Part shown: positions 8,411-15,192 of the stretch, piece after piece
Position numbering within the stretch: the stretch's first letter is position 1
Layout: every line of letters starts with the position of its first letter
From: a virus
Virus record (IMG/VR): IMGVR_UViG_3300032294_001787
Location: 1 to 21,997 of that record
Direction: 5' to 3' (one strand)
Length of the DNA stretch: 21,997 nt
Notes under the pieces: model-generated
What the model saw: only the letters and a program-made list of their open reading frames with translations
Database searches by the model: none
What the model was told of the DNA's origin: nothing
Position numbers and translations under genes: made by a program

Positions 8411-8838
8411 TGAGTGACCTGTATCTCAAGCCTACAGAATTTGGAGGCGAAATAGAATATGATTCTAGAAATGATTTTATTCTTACCGATGGATTATTTA
8501 CAGCGTGTTACATTGCTTTATTTTCAGAACCTTTTTGGGGAAATTCTATTTTACCTGTAAATTCAAGAATCGTATCTCAATTAAATAGATTATTTGAAAA
8601 TCCTATAAATTCTAATACTAGAAATAAGACCATAAGATATACTCAGGAAGCATTACAATTTTTATTAGATTTTGAAATTGCAAGTGAAATACGGGTTGAC
8701 TCTGAAATACAAAGTATTAATAATTTGATTATTGTGGTTAAAATTACAGAACCTAACGGTAATGAACAAGAACTTGGATATTCTCTTAATTGGAGAGGAA
8801 ATTTTATTGAAACACAATCGAGGCTTATAAATGGCTAG
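8410..8838 (+). CDS. Baseplate wedge protein (Mu gp46-like)
   Basis: A 142-residue protein with the pattern of the phage GP46/W-like wedge family (T4 gp25 relatives). After a short lead come DFILTDGLFTACYIALFSEP and FWGNSI, then a helix (RIVSQLNRLFEN), an aromatic/acidic segment RYTQEALQFLLDFEIASEIR, and a strand end NLIIVVKITEPNGNEQELGY. Its place between spike and baseplate J is the same as in Mu. It should form part of the baseplate wedge that attaches to the hub. It overlaps the next gene by 8 bases. Confidence 0.8.
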   Translation: MSDLYLKPTEFGGEIEYDSRNDFILTDGLFTACYIALFSEPFWGNSILPVNSRIVSQLNRLFENPINSNTRNKTIRYTQEALQFLLDFEIASEIRVDSEIQSINNLIIVVKITEPNGNEQELGYSLNWRGNFIETQSRLING

Positions 8839-9916
8839 TATTCCAAGTATCACAGAAATAAAAGAACAAATACTTTCCGACATAGAAACGGCTACAGGTA
8901 AAACAGCTCCTTTATTGCCAGTTTCGGTATGGGGCGTAATTTCTACAGCTTTGGCAGGTGCTTTGTATCTCATATATAAGTTTATCGATTGGACAAGAAA
9001 ACAAATCTTTGTATCGACGGCTGATTATGATGGTCTTATTTTAAGGGGTGCGGAATACGGATTATTTCCAAACGTAGCACAAGAATGGAGAGGAACGGCA
9101 AGTATTACAGGAACCGACGGAACCGACATACCTATAGGAAAGCAATATATTAAAGGAAATTATTTATATCAAGTTACGGAACTAGCTACAATTTCAAGCG
9201 GAACGGCAACATTGAAACTTGAATCATTAACTTTTGGCAGTCAACCTAATTTAATAGGAAGCGATATATTAACAGAAGTAAATCCGAGCATAGGGTTAAG
9301 TTCAACAGTGACTATTACAAGTATCACACAATCAGGTAGAGATGAGGAAAATATTGAAAATTTCAGAAACCGTATTTCAAATCGTCAAAAATTACCTCCC
9401 CAAGGTGGTAGCGTAAATGATTACATTGCTTGGACATTAGAAGTGCCAGGTATTTCTGAATCATTTCCAACTTTATCAAGTCCGGGTATAATATTTATTT
9501 ACGCATTATTGGAAACTGATGACCCTACCGAAAGAATACCTGACAGTATAAAAAATCAGGAAATAGAAGACTATTTAAATGAACATCCACTTAGACCATT
9601 AAATTCTAATATAAATGTCGATACATTTAACGAAATTACTATAAATGTAGAGGTTACAAATTTACAGGTCGATACACCAGCCTTAAGGCAAATTATACAA
9701 ACTGAAATATCAGATTATTTTTATTCTAGGCGACCTTTATTATTTCCAAATGATCCAGAACCGAAAAATAATATATCGGTTTCTGAATGTGTCACAATTG
9801 CAACCTTAGCGGGTGCAAAATCTTTAGGTATCACATTAACGGCAAGTGGTTATACATTTCCATATACTTTAGACCCTAACGAATTAGTAAAGCCCGGGAC
9901 TTTTTCATGGTCATAA
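8831..9916 (+). CDS. Baseplate J-like protein (Mu gp47-like)
   Basis: A 361-residue wedge protein. The N-terminus (PSITEIKEQILSDIETATGK, then VSVWGVISTALAGALYLIYK) matches the conserved helical opening of baseplate J/gp47 proteins, which relate to T4 gp6. Further typical features are the AEYGLFPNVAQEWRGTASIT segment, IPIGKQYIKGNYLYQV, SGRDEENIENFRNRISNRQK and LPPQGGSVNDYIAWTLEVPG. The last third holds NINVDTFNEITINVEVTNLQ followed by the terminal helix and strand domain. It is the main structural wedge component. The gene overlaps gp46-like by 8 and the gp48-like gene by 10 bases. Confidence 0.9.
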   Translation: MASIPSITEIKEQILSDIETATGKTAPLLPVSVWGVISTALAGALYLIYKFIDWTRKQIFVSTADYDGLILRGAEYGLFPNVAQEWRGTASITGTDGTDIPIGKQYIKGNYLYQVTELATISSGTATLKLESLTFGSQPNLIGSDILTEVNPSIGLSSTVTITSITQSGRDEENIENFRNRISNRQKLPPQGGSVNDYIAWTLEVPGISESFPTLSSPGIIFIYALLETDDPTERIPDSIKNQEIEDYLNEHPLRPLNSNINVDTFNEITINVEVTNLQVDTPALRQIIQTEISDYFYSRRPLLFPNDPEPKNNISVSECVTIATLAGAKSLGITLTASGYTFPYTLDPNELVKPGTFSWS

Positions 9917-10533
9917 ATTTACTTAAAAGTTTATTTCCAAAAGGATCTCCTTGGAATTTATTAGGAGAATTCGGAAAACTTATAAATGGAATAGGAACGT
10001 CAATTAATAGAGTTTATACGTATGCACAAGAAACTTTAGCGGAATCGAATCCGAGTACTACAACGGATTTATTACAAAATTGGTTTGATGCTTTAGGAAT
10101 AAAAAACGAACCTAATTTAAGTTTGGATGAAAAACGTAGAATATTAAATACTAATTATATTGGGACAGGTGGACAGTCTAAGGAATATATTCAAAATCAA
10201 ATACAAAAAGTATTTCCAAATATAATAATTGAAGAATATATTTTTCCAGTTTTATCTATGGTAGGATATGGAGTCAGTGGAATTATGCAAGTATCAAATT
10301 ATCCATCATGGATTCCAGTTCAATACCAAGATAATACTTATCCTGTATATTTATACAAAGTAACAGGAACAGTTTCAAACGTAACACAATTTTTAATATT
10401 ACAAGATTTAATAAAAAGATACGCTCCATTGACTCATATTCCAGTTTACGTAAATATAAACTTTTTTAGTAATACGGGTATGGTAGGCGTAGGACAAACA
10501 GGAATTAGTGAAGTGGGAAGGAATCAAACATGA
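9907..10533 (+). CDS. Baseplate/tail protein (Mu gp48, DUF2313-like)
   Basis: A 208-residue protein in the slot of Mu gp48 (P2 gpI analogue, DUF2313/YmfQ family). Family-like segments are the opening LLKSLFPKGSPWNL, the helix GKLINGIGTSINRVYTYAQE, TTTDLLQNWFDALGI and LSLDEKRRILNTNYI followed by GGQSKEYIQNQIQKVFP. These proteins bridge baseplate wedge and tail fibre. The gene starts inside the baseplate J gene (10-base overlap) and ends in an ATGA overlap with the tail fibre gene. Confidence 0.8.
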   Translation: MVINLLKSLFPKGSPWNLLGEFGKLINGIGTSINRVYTYAQETLAESNPSTTTDLLQNWFDALGIKNEPNLSLDEKRRILNTNYIGTGGQSKEYIQNQIQKVFPNIIIEEYIFPVLSMVGYGVSGIMQVSNYPSWIPVQYQDNTYPVYLYKVTGTVSNVTQFLILQDLIKRYAPLTHIPVYVNINFFSNTGMVGVGQTGISEVGRNQT

Positions 10534-11507
10534 GAAGAATAAATAGTTTAGGTAGCGTAGGAAATAATTTTGTAGATTATGACGCGAATACGAATCCACA
10601 GGGAACCGTAATTAATGCGGCTTATTTGAACGATGTTCAAAACGAATTAATTGGAATACAATTAGATGCGAGTGTGGCAGAAGCTCCCGGGACAGATTAC
10701 CAAATATTAAAACTTATAAAATTTAATGCGATAAAATATTCAAAAAATATAGGCGAGTATTTTTGGCTGGAAGAAAATAAAAGTCCCAGTGCTTTCACTT
10801 TAGCAACCCCAGACAATTTTTTTCCAGCAATTAATTTAAGTAAAATAAATGTAAATTCAGATATTACAACTTCAAACTATCCTTTATTAGTACCGTATCT
10901 CAGGGCATTGAAATTGAAATACCTAGATGGAACAGGTAGCGAAGTAAATTCATGGACGGCTACCATATCGGGTTCAAATATTCAAATGCCAACTTCGACA
11001 AGTTCGGACGCAATACTTGCCAGTTTAGCGGAAGACGTTTTGGTTCATGGTAGTTATACAAATTTCAGAACTATTACAGTAAACGGTGTAGAGTTTCCGA
11101 TTACAAATATAAACACAGCGACAAGGGTTATTACAGTAACAGGCACACCAACGGCAGGATCTCAAACTGTAGAATTTTTTCAGTATCGTATTACAGGATC
11201 TACTACAAGTGCAAGACTTTTTGAAATTAAAGGAAGAAGTTTTATTTCTCCAAACGATTCAAGCGGACGACACCAAAACGGTTTACGTGTTAGAGATAGA
11301 TTTCAAGGGCATTGGCATACTGTTGTAAATGTAACTGGAACTGGAGGGGGACAATGGACATCTGGAGGGTCTGGAGCAACTAATGGCATAAATGTAAATC
11401 CAATAGCTGACAATTTATCAAACGGCACACCAAGAACAGGCCAAACAACTCACGGTGCAGGTATTTCGGCTCATATATATATATGGGCAAGATCATACAT
11501 AGCATAA
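10530..11507 (+). CDS. Tail fibre protein with collar-like C-terminus
   Basis: A 325-residue protein that follows the last baseplate gene. The N-terminus (SLGSVGNNFVDYDANTNPQG, TVINAAYLNDVQNELIGI) is a typical baseplate-anchoring segment of short tail fibres. A beta-rich middle follows. The C-terminal ~90 residues are Gly, Ser and His-rich (FQGHWHTVVNVTGTGGG, THGAGISAHIYIWARSYI), like receptor-binding tips of the tail collar/gp12 type, where histidines can bind metal. It is short for a fibre, so a further fibre gene may exist elsewhere. The likely role is host recognition. The ATG overlaps the gp48-like stop as ATGA. Confidence 0.75.
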   Translation: MRRINSLGSVGNNFVDYDANTNPQGTVINAAYLNDVQNELIGIQLDASVAEAPGTDYQILKLIKFNAIKYSKNIGEYFWLEENKSPSAFTLATPDNFFPAINLSKINVNSDITTSNYPLLVPYLRALKLKYLDGTGSEVNSWTATISGSNIQMPTSTSSDAILASLAEDVLVHGSYTNFRTITVNGVEFPITNINTATRVITVTGTPTAGSQTVEFFQYRITGSTTSARLFEIKGRSFISPNDSSGRHQNGLRVRDRFQGHWHTVVNVTGTGGGQWTSGGSGATNGINVNPIADNLSNGTPRTGQTTHGAGISAHIYIWARSYIA

Positions 11508-11518
11508 GGATAAAAAAT

Positions 11519-11725
11519 ATGAATAAATTAATACAACTTATAAACATAGACACGCAAGAAATATTATGCGAAGAAATAGTATCACAAGAAAACTATGCAG
11601 AAAGATCATACATGTATCACTTGCAAATAGACTTGTATAAATTGCAGGATATAAATGCAGAATACAAAGAATACGATTTGGATGAAAACGGAAATGTTAT
11701 TATACCTGTAATACCTACTGAATGA
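11519..11725 (+). CDS. Small protein after the tail fibre, function unknown
   Basis: The best start is ATG 11519, preceded by AAGGA at 11506-11510, giving 68 residues (MNKLIQLINIDTQ...). A longer in-frame ORF begins at ATG 11483 inside the fibre gene but lacks a ribosome binding site. The protein is acidic, with a helical YMYHLQIDLYKLQDINAEYK segment and a short DLDENGNVIIPVIPTE end. In many phages the gene after the fibre is a fibre assembly chaperone, and this one might be such, but no family pattern is recognised. It ends in an ATGA overlap with the next gene. The carried word GTATCAC occurs twice here (11579 and 11614). Confidence 0.65.
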   Translation: MNKLIQLINIDTQEILCEEIVSQENYAERSYMYHLQIDLYKLQDINAEYKEYDLDENGNVIIPVIPTE

Positions 11726-12363
11726 TTAGAGCAACTTTCGACCATAAGAAATATTTAACTTATCTTAAAGCCGTAAATAAAGAGGCTCATGCTGAATCGG
11801 TTAGAAATTTATTAAATTATCAGGCGAAAGGATCTGAAAAACTAATCAAAAAAACAGTAAAAAAGAAATTCGTAGTAAGAACAAATTTTACCATAAATTC
11901 AATAAAAAACGACCGTAAACCACTTGGAAATAATACAAAACGTATGTTTTCGAGAGTGGTAACGACTAGCCCATATTTAGAAAATCAAGATGATGGAGGT
12001 ATCGAAAAAAAGAAATCAATTCCTACGTTAAAAACAAGGTCAGATAATTTCAAAAAAGTAGTAAAAAAGCAATACAGACAAAACCAACTAGGAAATTTTC
12101 AATATGAAAAATCTAAGCCAAAAACATTTTTCTTAGGAAAACCAAAAGGTAATATTAACAGACCGTATGGAATTTACATGAGATACGCAAAAAACAAAAA
12201 ACTTACAAAAATTAGAAATGTATCTCAAGACGACGTAAAAATAAAACAAACTAAATTTTTCTCAAGTTCTGTAAATAAATACGCCGAGCTAAAAACTATA
12301 AACAAATTTTTCTCACTCGACGCACAAAAAAGACTTAAAGAAATTTCAGATAAATTCTACTAA
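11722..12363 (+). CDS. Lysine-rich neck/tail-completion-like protein
   Basis: A 213-residue, strongly basic protein. The central block RVVTTSPYLENQDDGG resembles the '(T/S)xPYxxxQ(E)xGG' signature of HK97 gp10-like and virion-morphogenesis neck proteins, where it is followed, as here, by basic residues and IPT (here KKKSIPTLKTR). A later part (KPKTFFLGKPKGNINRPYGI, MRYAKNKKLTKIRNV) fits the same fold. If right, it is a neck or tail-completion protein placed unusually late, after the tail fibre. An alternative is a nucleic-acid-binding accessory protein, given the charge. It is the last right-going gene and overlaps the last two bases of the converging RecT gene. Assignment is from memory of the family pattern. 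Confidence 0.6.
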   Translation: MIRATFDHKKYLTYLKAVNKEAHAESVRNLLNYQAKGSEKLIKKTVKKKFVVRTNFTINSIKNDRKPLGNNTKRMFSRVVTTSPYLENQDDGGIEKKKSIPTLKTRSDNFKKVVKKQYRQNQLGNFQYEKSKPKTFFLGKPKGNINRPYGIYMRYAKNKKLTKIRNVSQDDVKIKQTKFFSSSVNKYAELKTINKFFSLDAQKRLKEISDKFY

Positions 12364-13247
12364 AATAATTTCTTAGTATTATTTTCCTCAACTTGTTCGG
12401 TAACTTCCTCAACCTGTATTTCAGCATCCTTTATTTCAGGTATTGCAAGTTTTTTTGTAGCCTGTTCAATTCGTGACACGGCTCTCTCGCTTATCGTTTT
12501 TTCTTTTACAATAATCTCAGAATCTTCCTCAACATCTAACTCGCTTGTCATTAACATAGCCAAACCTTCGGATTCTGCAAACGGTTTTTTAAGTAATTGT
12601 TTTACAGCTATTTTTTCAAGCATTTCATCTTCCGATTTTTTCCATACGCTAGAAGTTTCTGTTTTGTTGGTTTTTTGATTGTAATACTCTACATTAGAAT
12701 ATGAATCTTTTATTTTTAAAACTTTTTCAATTGAAATATGTGGTATTTCTATTTTACCTTGCTTGTATTCTAAAACCATAAAAAAACCCATTAACTTTCC
12801 TCTGTCACCAAAGGGGCTAAATTCATGCTCAAAGGTTCCCTTTGATTGGTTTATTTTAAATTCATCTTTTTGGTAAACCTTCATAAGCTCTGGAGAATAA
12901 CGTAATACTCCTTGTGGTCCGTGCACGCAAGCATGGGCAATTCCTTCTTTAGTGATATCCATCCTTAAAGATCCTTTATGATTAATGAAATAGACATGAG
13001 GTCTTGTCCCTCCAATCTGTAAACCAATTTGAGCGGCTTTTGAAAGTTTTACAAAGAATTGATTCTTAGTATCCTGACTTGATTGAATGAATTCCCTTAA
13101 TTCTTTATTCTGCGATACTTCAATAATTGCCCTTTTTGTCCATTGGTCAAAATTCTGTCTTACTGATTCGACGGCAATTTCTCTAAGTTTATCAGATTTT
13201 TCTAAGACCATCTGTTCGATTGTTTGTAGTTTTTTTGGTTCTTCCAT
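12360..13247 (-). CDS. recT: RecT-family single-strand annealing protein
   Basis: A 295-residue protein with the RecT/RedB core: LREFIQSSQDTKNQFFVKLS, AAQIGLQIGGTRPHVYF, MDITKEGIAHACVHG, FEHEFSPFGDRGKLMGFFMV and the helical VWKKSEDEMLEKIAVKQLLK followed by KKPFAESEGL. Such proteins bind ssDNA and anneal complementary strands in the cytoplasm during phage recombination and replication. The tail from about residue 235 is Glu-rich, low complexity and probably disordered; in RecT relatives such tails contact the host SSB or exonuclease partners. A ribosome binding site GGGGAG precedes the ATG. It lies downstream of an exonuclease gene, completing a two-component recombinase. It is the last left-going gene and converges on the virion module. 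Confidence 0.9.
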   Translation of the reverse strand: MEEPKKLQTIEQMVLEKSDKLREIAVESVRQNFDQWTKRAIIEVSQNKELREFIQSSQDTKNQFFVKLSKAAQIGLQIGGTRPHVYFINHKGSLRMDITKEGIAHACVHGPQGVLRYSPELMKVYQKDEFKINQSKGTFEHEFSPFGDRGKLMGFFMVLEYKQGKIEIPHISIEKVLKIKDSYSNVEYYNQKTNKTETSSVWKKSEDEMLEKIAVKQLLKKPFAESEGLAMLMTSELDVEEDSEIIVKEKTISERAVSRIEQATKKLAIPEIKDAEIQVEEVTEQVEENNTKKLF

Positions 13248-13248
13248 T

Positions 13249-13443
13249 TTATTTTATTCTCCCCAATAAATTTATTATTTTAAAATTTTCCTCTAAAACT
13301 TTATTCATATTATCAATATTATTATTTACGGTTACTTCTATTAATCCATCTGATAAGCTATGTTTCAAATATGATAACTTACCTACAAAATTTGATATAG
13401 TTTTATTTTGTTTCATTAAAATTTCTACCCATTCATTATCCAT
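13249..13443 (-). CDS. Small protein between exonuclease and RecT, function unknown
   Basis: A 64-residue protein with no recognised motif, sitting between the YqaJ-type exonuclease and RecT. It is helical and mildly acidic/polar (NNNIDNMNKVLEENFKIINL). It starts one base after the exonuclease stop and ends one base before the RecT start, with an AAAGGT ribosome binding site upstream, so it is a real operon member. It could be an adaptor of the recombination pair, but nothing in the sequence proves that. Confidence 0.65.
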   Translation of the reverse strand: MDNEWVEILMKQNKTISNFVGKLSYLKHSLSDGLIEVTVNNNIDNMNKVLEENFKIINLLGRIK

Positions 13444-13444
13444 T

Positions 13445-14548
13445 TTATTTTACCTTTCTGTAATACAGTCTTTTAAATTTTGATACGTTTACTAAATTAT
13501 TTTCAATTACTTGTTTGTAAATCTCAGGTGCTTTTTCTTCCAAAGTCTTAAGACTCAAAGATTTCCTTTCAGATTCCGAGCATGTAACTAATACGTCTCC
13601 CTCTGGTGTTTGAATCCTTGAATTTTCTCCCATAAGGATACCGATTGAATTTTGTATTTCATCCAATTCTTTTTCAATTTCGCTTGCTTGCTTACTAAGT
13701 TCTTCCCTTCTTTTTAAAATTGTTTCAAGTGAAATATCATTTTTGATTGAATAGCTTTTTTGTAATACGACTGCATTTTCAATTGTTTTTGGATATAGTC
13801 TTTGAACGTCTTCCCATGTTAAGGGTTGAGGAGGTATATTTTCCGATAAATGCCCTTTAAATCCATTTACCATTTTGGTAATGCTTTCTATGGTAATTTC
13901 ATCATAATATTTTTTATTATTTGAAATATATTCTCTATAATCAGAGGTATCAATAAGACATGATACACCAAGAGAAATATTATTTTTTTGTATTTCATAA
14001 CACTTGCAATACACATGCAATTGAAATTGAGTTTGCATATATACCGACAAGGGCAATCCATTTAAACTTGTATCACTACTAGAATATCCGTACTCATTGT
14101 TTTCATCCCTTTTTGAAGAATATAATCTTAATGATTTAGCTTCCTGAATATGATATTTTTTGTTAGGTAACTTTATAAATAAATCAGCATGAGCAATATT
14201 TTTTATTCCAAAAAATCCTTCATATTCTGCTTTTGTATTTGAATAAAATTCATATCCATCGGCTTTAAATTTATTTTTACCTGTAAGACGTTTTACTAAC
14301 CATTTATTGGCTATTTCTTCATTGCATAAATTTTTTATGTATCTATGTAAAATATTTAATTCGTGTCTATGTCCCCAGTATGTCGATTCGTTACCCTGAA
14401 AAGGCTCTGAGATACCTTTTTTTTCTTCATATAATTTTAAAGGCGTTTGACCGTATTTTACATTTAAACCTGCAATCGTAGGAACGTCACTTGACCCGAT
14501 AGCGTTTTTACGTTCTCCATGAAAATCTTCTATGAATTTTATTTTCAT
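13445..14548 (-). CDS. YqaJ-type viral recombinase exonuclease (lambda-exo-like)
   Basis: A 367-residue PD-(D/E)XK nuclease. The opening IGSSDVPTIAGLN...GQTPLKLYEEKKG is the YqaJ-family signature. The helix with STYWGHRHE (around residues 55-63) supplies a catalytic Glu, HADLFI holds D122, and HIQEAKS holds E136 and K138; QTQFQLHVY (172-180) is the usual Gln-containing helix. These enzymes digest one strand of duplex DNA to make the ssDNA used by RecT. The C-terminal 90 residues include a coiled-coil-like KRREELSKQASEIEKELDEI. The ATG overlaps the PC4-like gene as ATGA and the gene lies just upstream of RecT, as in Bacillus YqaJ-YqaK. It is somewhat longer than lambda Exo. Confidence 0.9.
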   Translation of the reverse strand: MKIKFIEDFHGERKNAIGSSDVPTIAGLNVKYGQTPLKLYEEKKGISEPFQGNESTYWGHRHELNILHRYIKNLCNEEIANKWLVKRLTGKNKFKADGYEFYSNTKAEYEGFFGIKNIAHADLFIKLPNKKYHIQEAKSLRLYSSKRDENNEYGYSSSDTSLNGLPLSVYMQTQFQLHVYCKCYEIQKNNISLGVSCLIDTSDYREYISNNKKYYDEITIESITKMVNGFKGHLSENIPPQPLTWEDVQRLYPKTIENAVVLQKSYSIKNDISLETILKRREELSKQASEIEKELDEIQNSIGILMGENSRIQTPEGDVLVTCSESERKSLSLKTLEEKAPEIYKQVIENNLVNVSKFKRLYYRKVK

Positions 14549-14739
14549 AATTGTATCTCGCTAATTTGTCTTACAAACTCATTCCATAACTCTGGTTTTA
14601 TCGAAATTCCATCTTTGCTAGGAAACCATTCCGAACCGTCTTTTGTGTACCATTTTCGAATACCTATAAACTCATATCCTTTGTATTCTGCTTTTTCGAT
14701 ACGTATTTCATTCGTATCATTGATTTTTATTTTATTCAT
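14545..14739 (-). CDS. PC4/YdbC-like ssDNA-binding protein
   Basis: A 64-residue protein with the pattern of the PC4/p15 coactivator family known in bacteria and phages as YdbC: two strands (IRIEKAEYKGYEFIGIRKWY), then TKDGSEWFPSKDGISIKPEL and the closing helix WNEFVRQI. PC4-like proteins bind ssDNA as dimers. Its place immediately upstream of, and coupled (ATGA) to, the exonuclease and then RecT suggests that it protects or organises ssDNA for recombination or replication, in place of a classic SSB, which is not visible here. A good ribosome binding site, AGGGAG, lies about 10 bases before the ATG. Confidence 0.75.
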   Translation of the reverse strand: MNKIKINDTNEIRIEKAEYKGYEFIGIRKWYTKDGSEWFPSKDGISIKPELWNEFVRQISEIQL

Positions 14740-14797
14740 TTTATTATTCTCCCTATTTGAAATCCTATAAAAATTATATTTATAGCAACTGAAAATG

Positions 14798-14878
14798 TTA
14801 TACCAAATCGGAATTTTTCATACCGCAACCGTAAGCTAATATTAAAATACCTAAGTAAAGTAAATCTTTAAATTTCAT
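14798..14878 (-). CDS. 26-residue lipopeptide-like ORF coupled to the DUF1566 gene
   Basis: The ATG at 14878 overlaps the TGA of the DUF1566 gene as ATGA. The ORF runs to TAA at 14800-14798. It begins with MKFKD, then a hydrophobic core (LLYLGILILAYGC), then a short polar tail (GMKNSDLV). The ILAYGC part looks like a loose lipobox with a cysteine at the right distance from a positively charged N-terminus, so a tiny lipoprotein, or a small membrane peptide, is possible. Colicin-type lysis proteins and Rz1-like spanins are short lipoproteins, but the size and lack of a proline-rich tail argue against a firm call. Short length means chance cannot be excluded; the coupling and pattern support it. 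Confidence 0.45.
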   Translation of the reverse strand: MKFKDLLYLGILILAYGCGMKNSDLV

Positions 14879-15192
14879 AACAACCTCTGGATTAATTTTA
14901 CACCTCTTACACAACGCACATAGTATCTGAGAGTCTTATAGCTGTAGTACACGTACCCGAGGGCGAAATTCACGCCCCATGCAGAGTCCGTACCCTGTGC
15001 ATACGTACTCGAACTCCAATAATAGTCAGACTTAAATCCTTGAATATTATTATCATAAGCATCTATTAGTTCCGCCCTTGTCGGTAATCGCCAACCTTCA
15101 CCTAATGACTTAGCGTATTCCATTGCTTCATACCAATTAAGACTCGTATCACCATCCCAATTTTGCCATTCTAATTTTGTTTTATTTTTCAT
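14875..15192 (-). CDS. DUF1566 / Lcl C-terminal-domain protein, possible hypervariable C-lectin fold
   Basis: A 105-residue protein that is essentially one DUF1566 domain: LEWQNWDGDTSLNWYEAMEY, GEGWRLPTRAELIDAY, DYYWSSSTYA, AWGVNFALGYVYY and RYYVRCVRG. These domains usually occur in secreted or surface proteins and have a C-type-lectin-like fold; here there is no signal peptide. The stretch for residues about 62-91 is coded by a strikingly GC-rich segment (about 60% in 14941-15000, 36 of 60 bases) with many NNC codons, unlike all neighbours. It overlaps the helicase gene by 11 bases and the tiny ORF downstream by 4. In phages such domains can be targets of diversity-generating retroelements; no reverse transcriptase is in the window. 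Role unknown. Confidence 0.75.
   Translation of the reverse strand: MKNKTKLEWQNWDGDTSLNWYEAMEYAKSLGEGWRLPTRAELIDAYDNNIQGFKSDYYWSSSTYAQGTDSAWGVNFALGYVYYSYKTLRYYVRCVRGVKLIQRLL

Noticed and set aside
11483-11518. Longer N-terminus (ATG 11483) for the gene after the tail fibre
   Set aside because: No ribosome binding site there, while AAGGA lies just before ATG 11519.
12358-12378. Possible bidirectional terminator TACTAA...TTAGTA at the module junction
   Set aside because: Only a 6-bp AT-rich stem with a 9-nt loop and no strong U-tract; expected by chance in such AT-rich DNA.
13220-13483. Plus-strand ORF of 87 codons opposite RecT and the small gene
   Set aside because: Hydrophobic Phe/Ser/Ile-rich shadow of the left-going genes with no ribosome binding site.
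14740-14797. Promoter-like TATAAT upstream of the PC4-like gene on the minus strand
   Set aside because: No matching -35 box at 16-18 bases; TATAAT-like words are common at this base composition.
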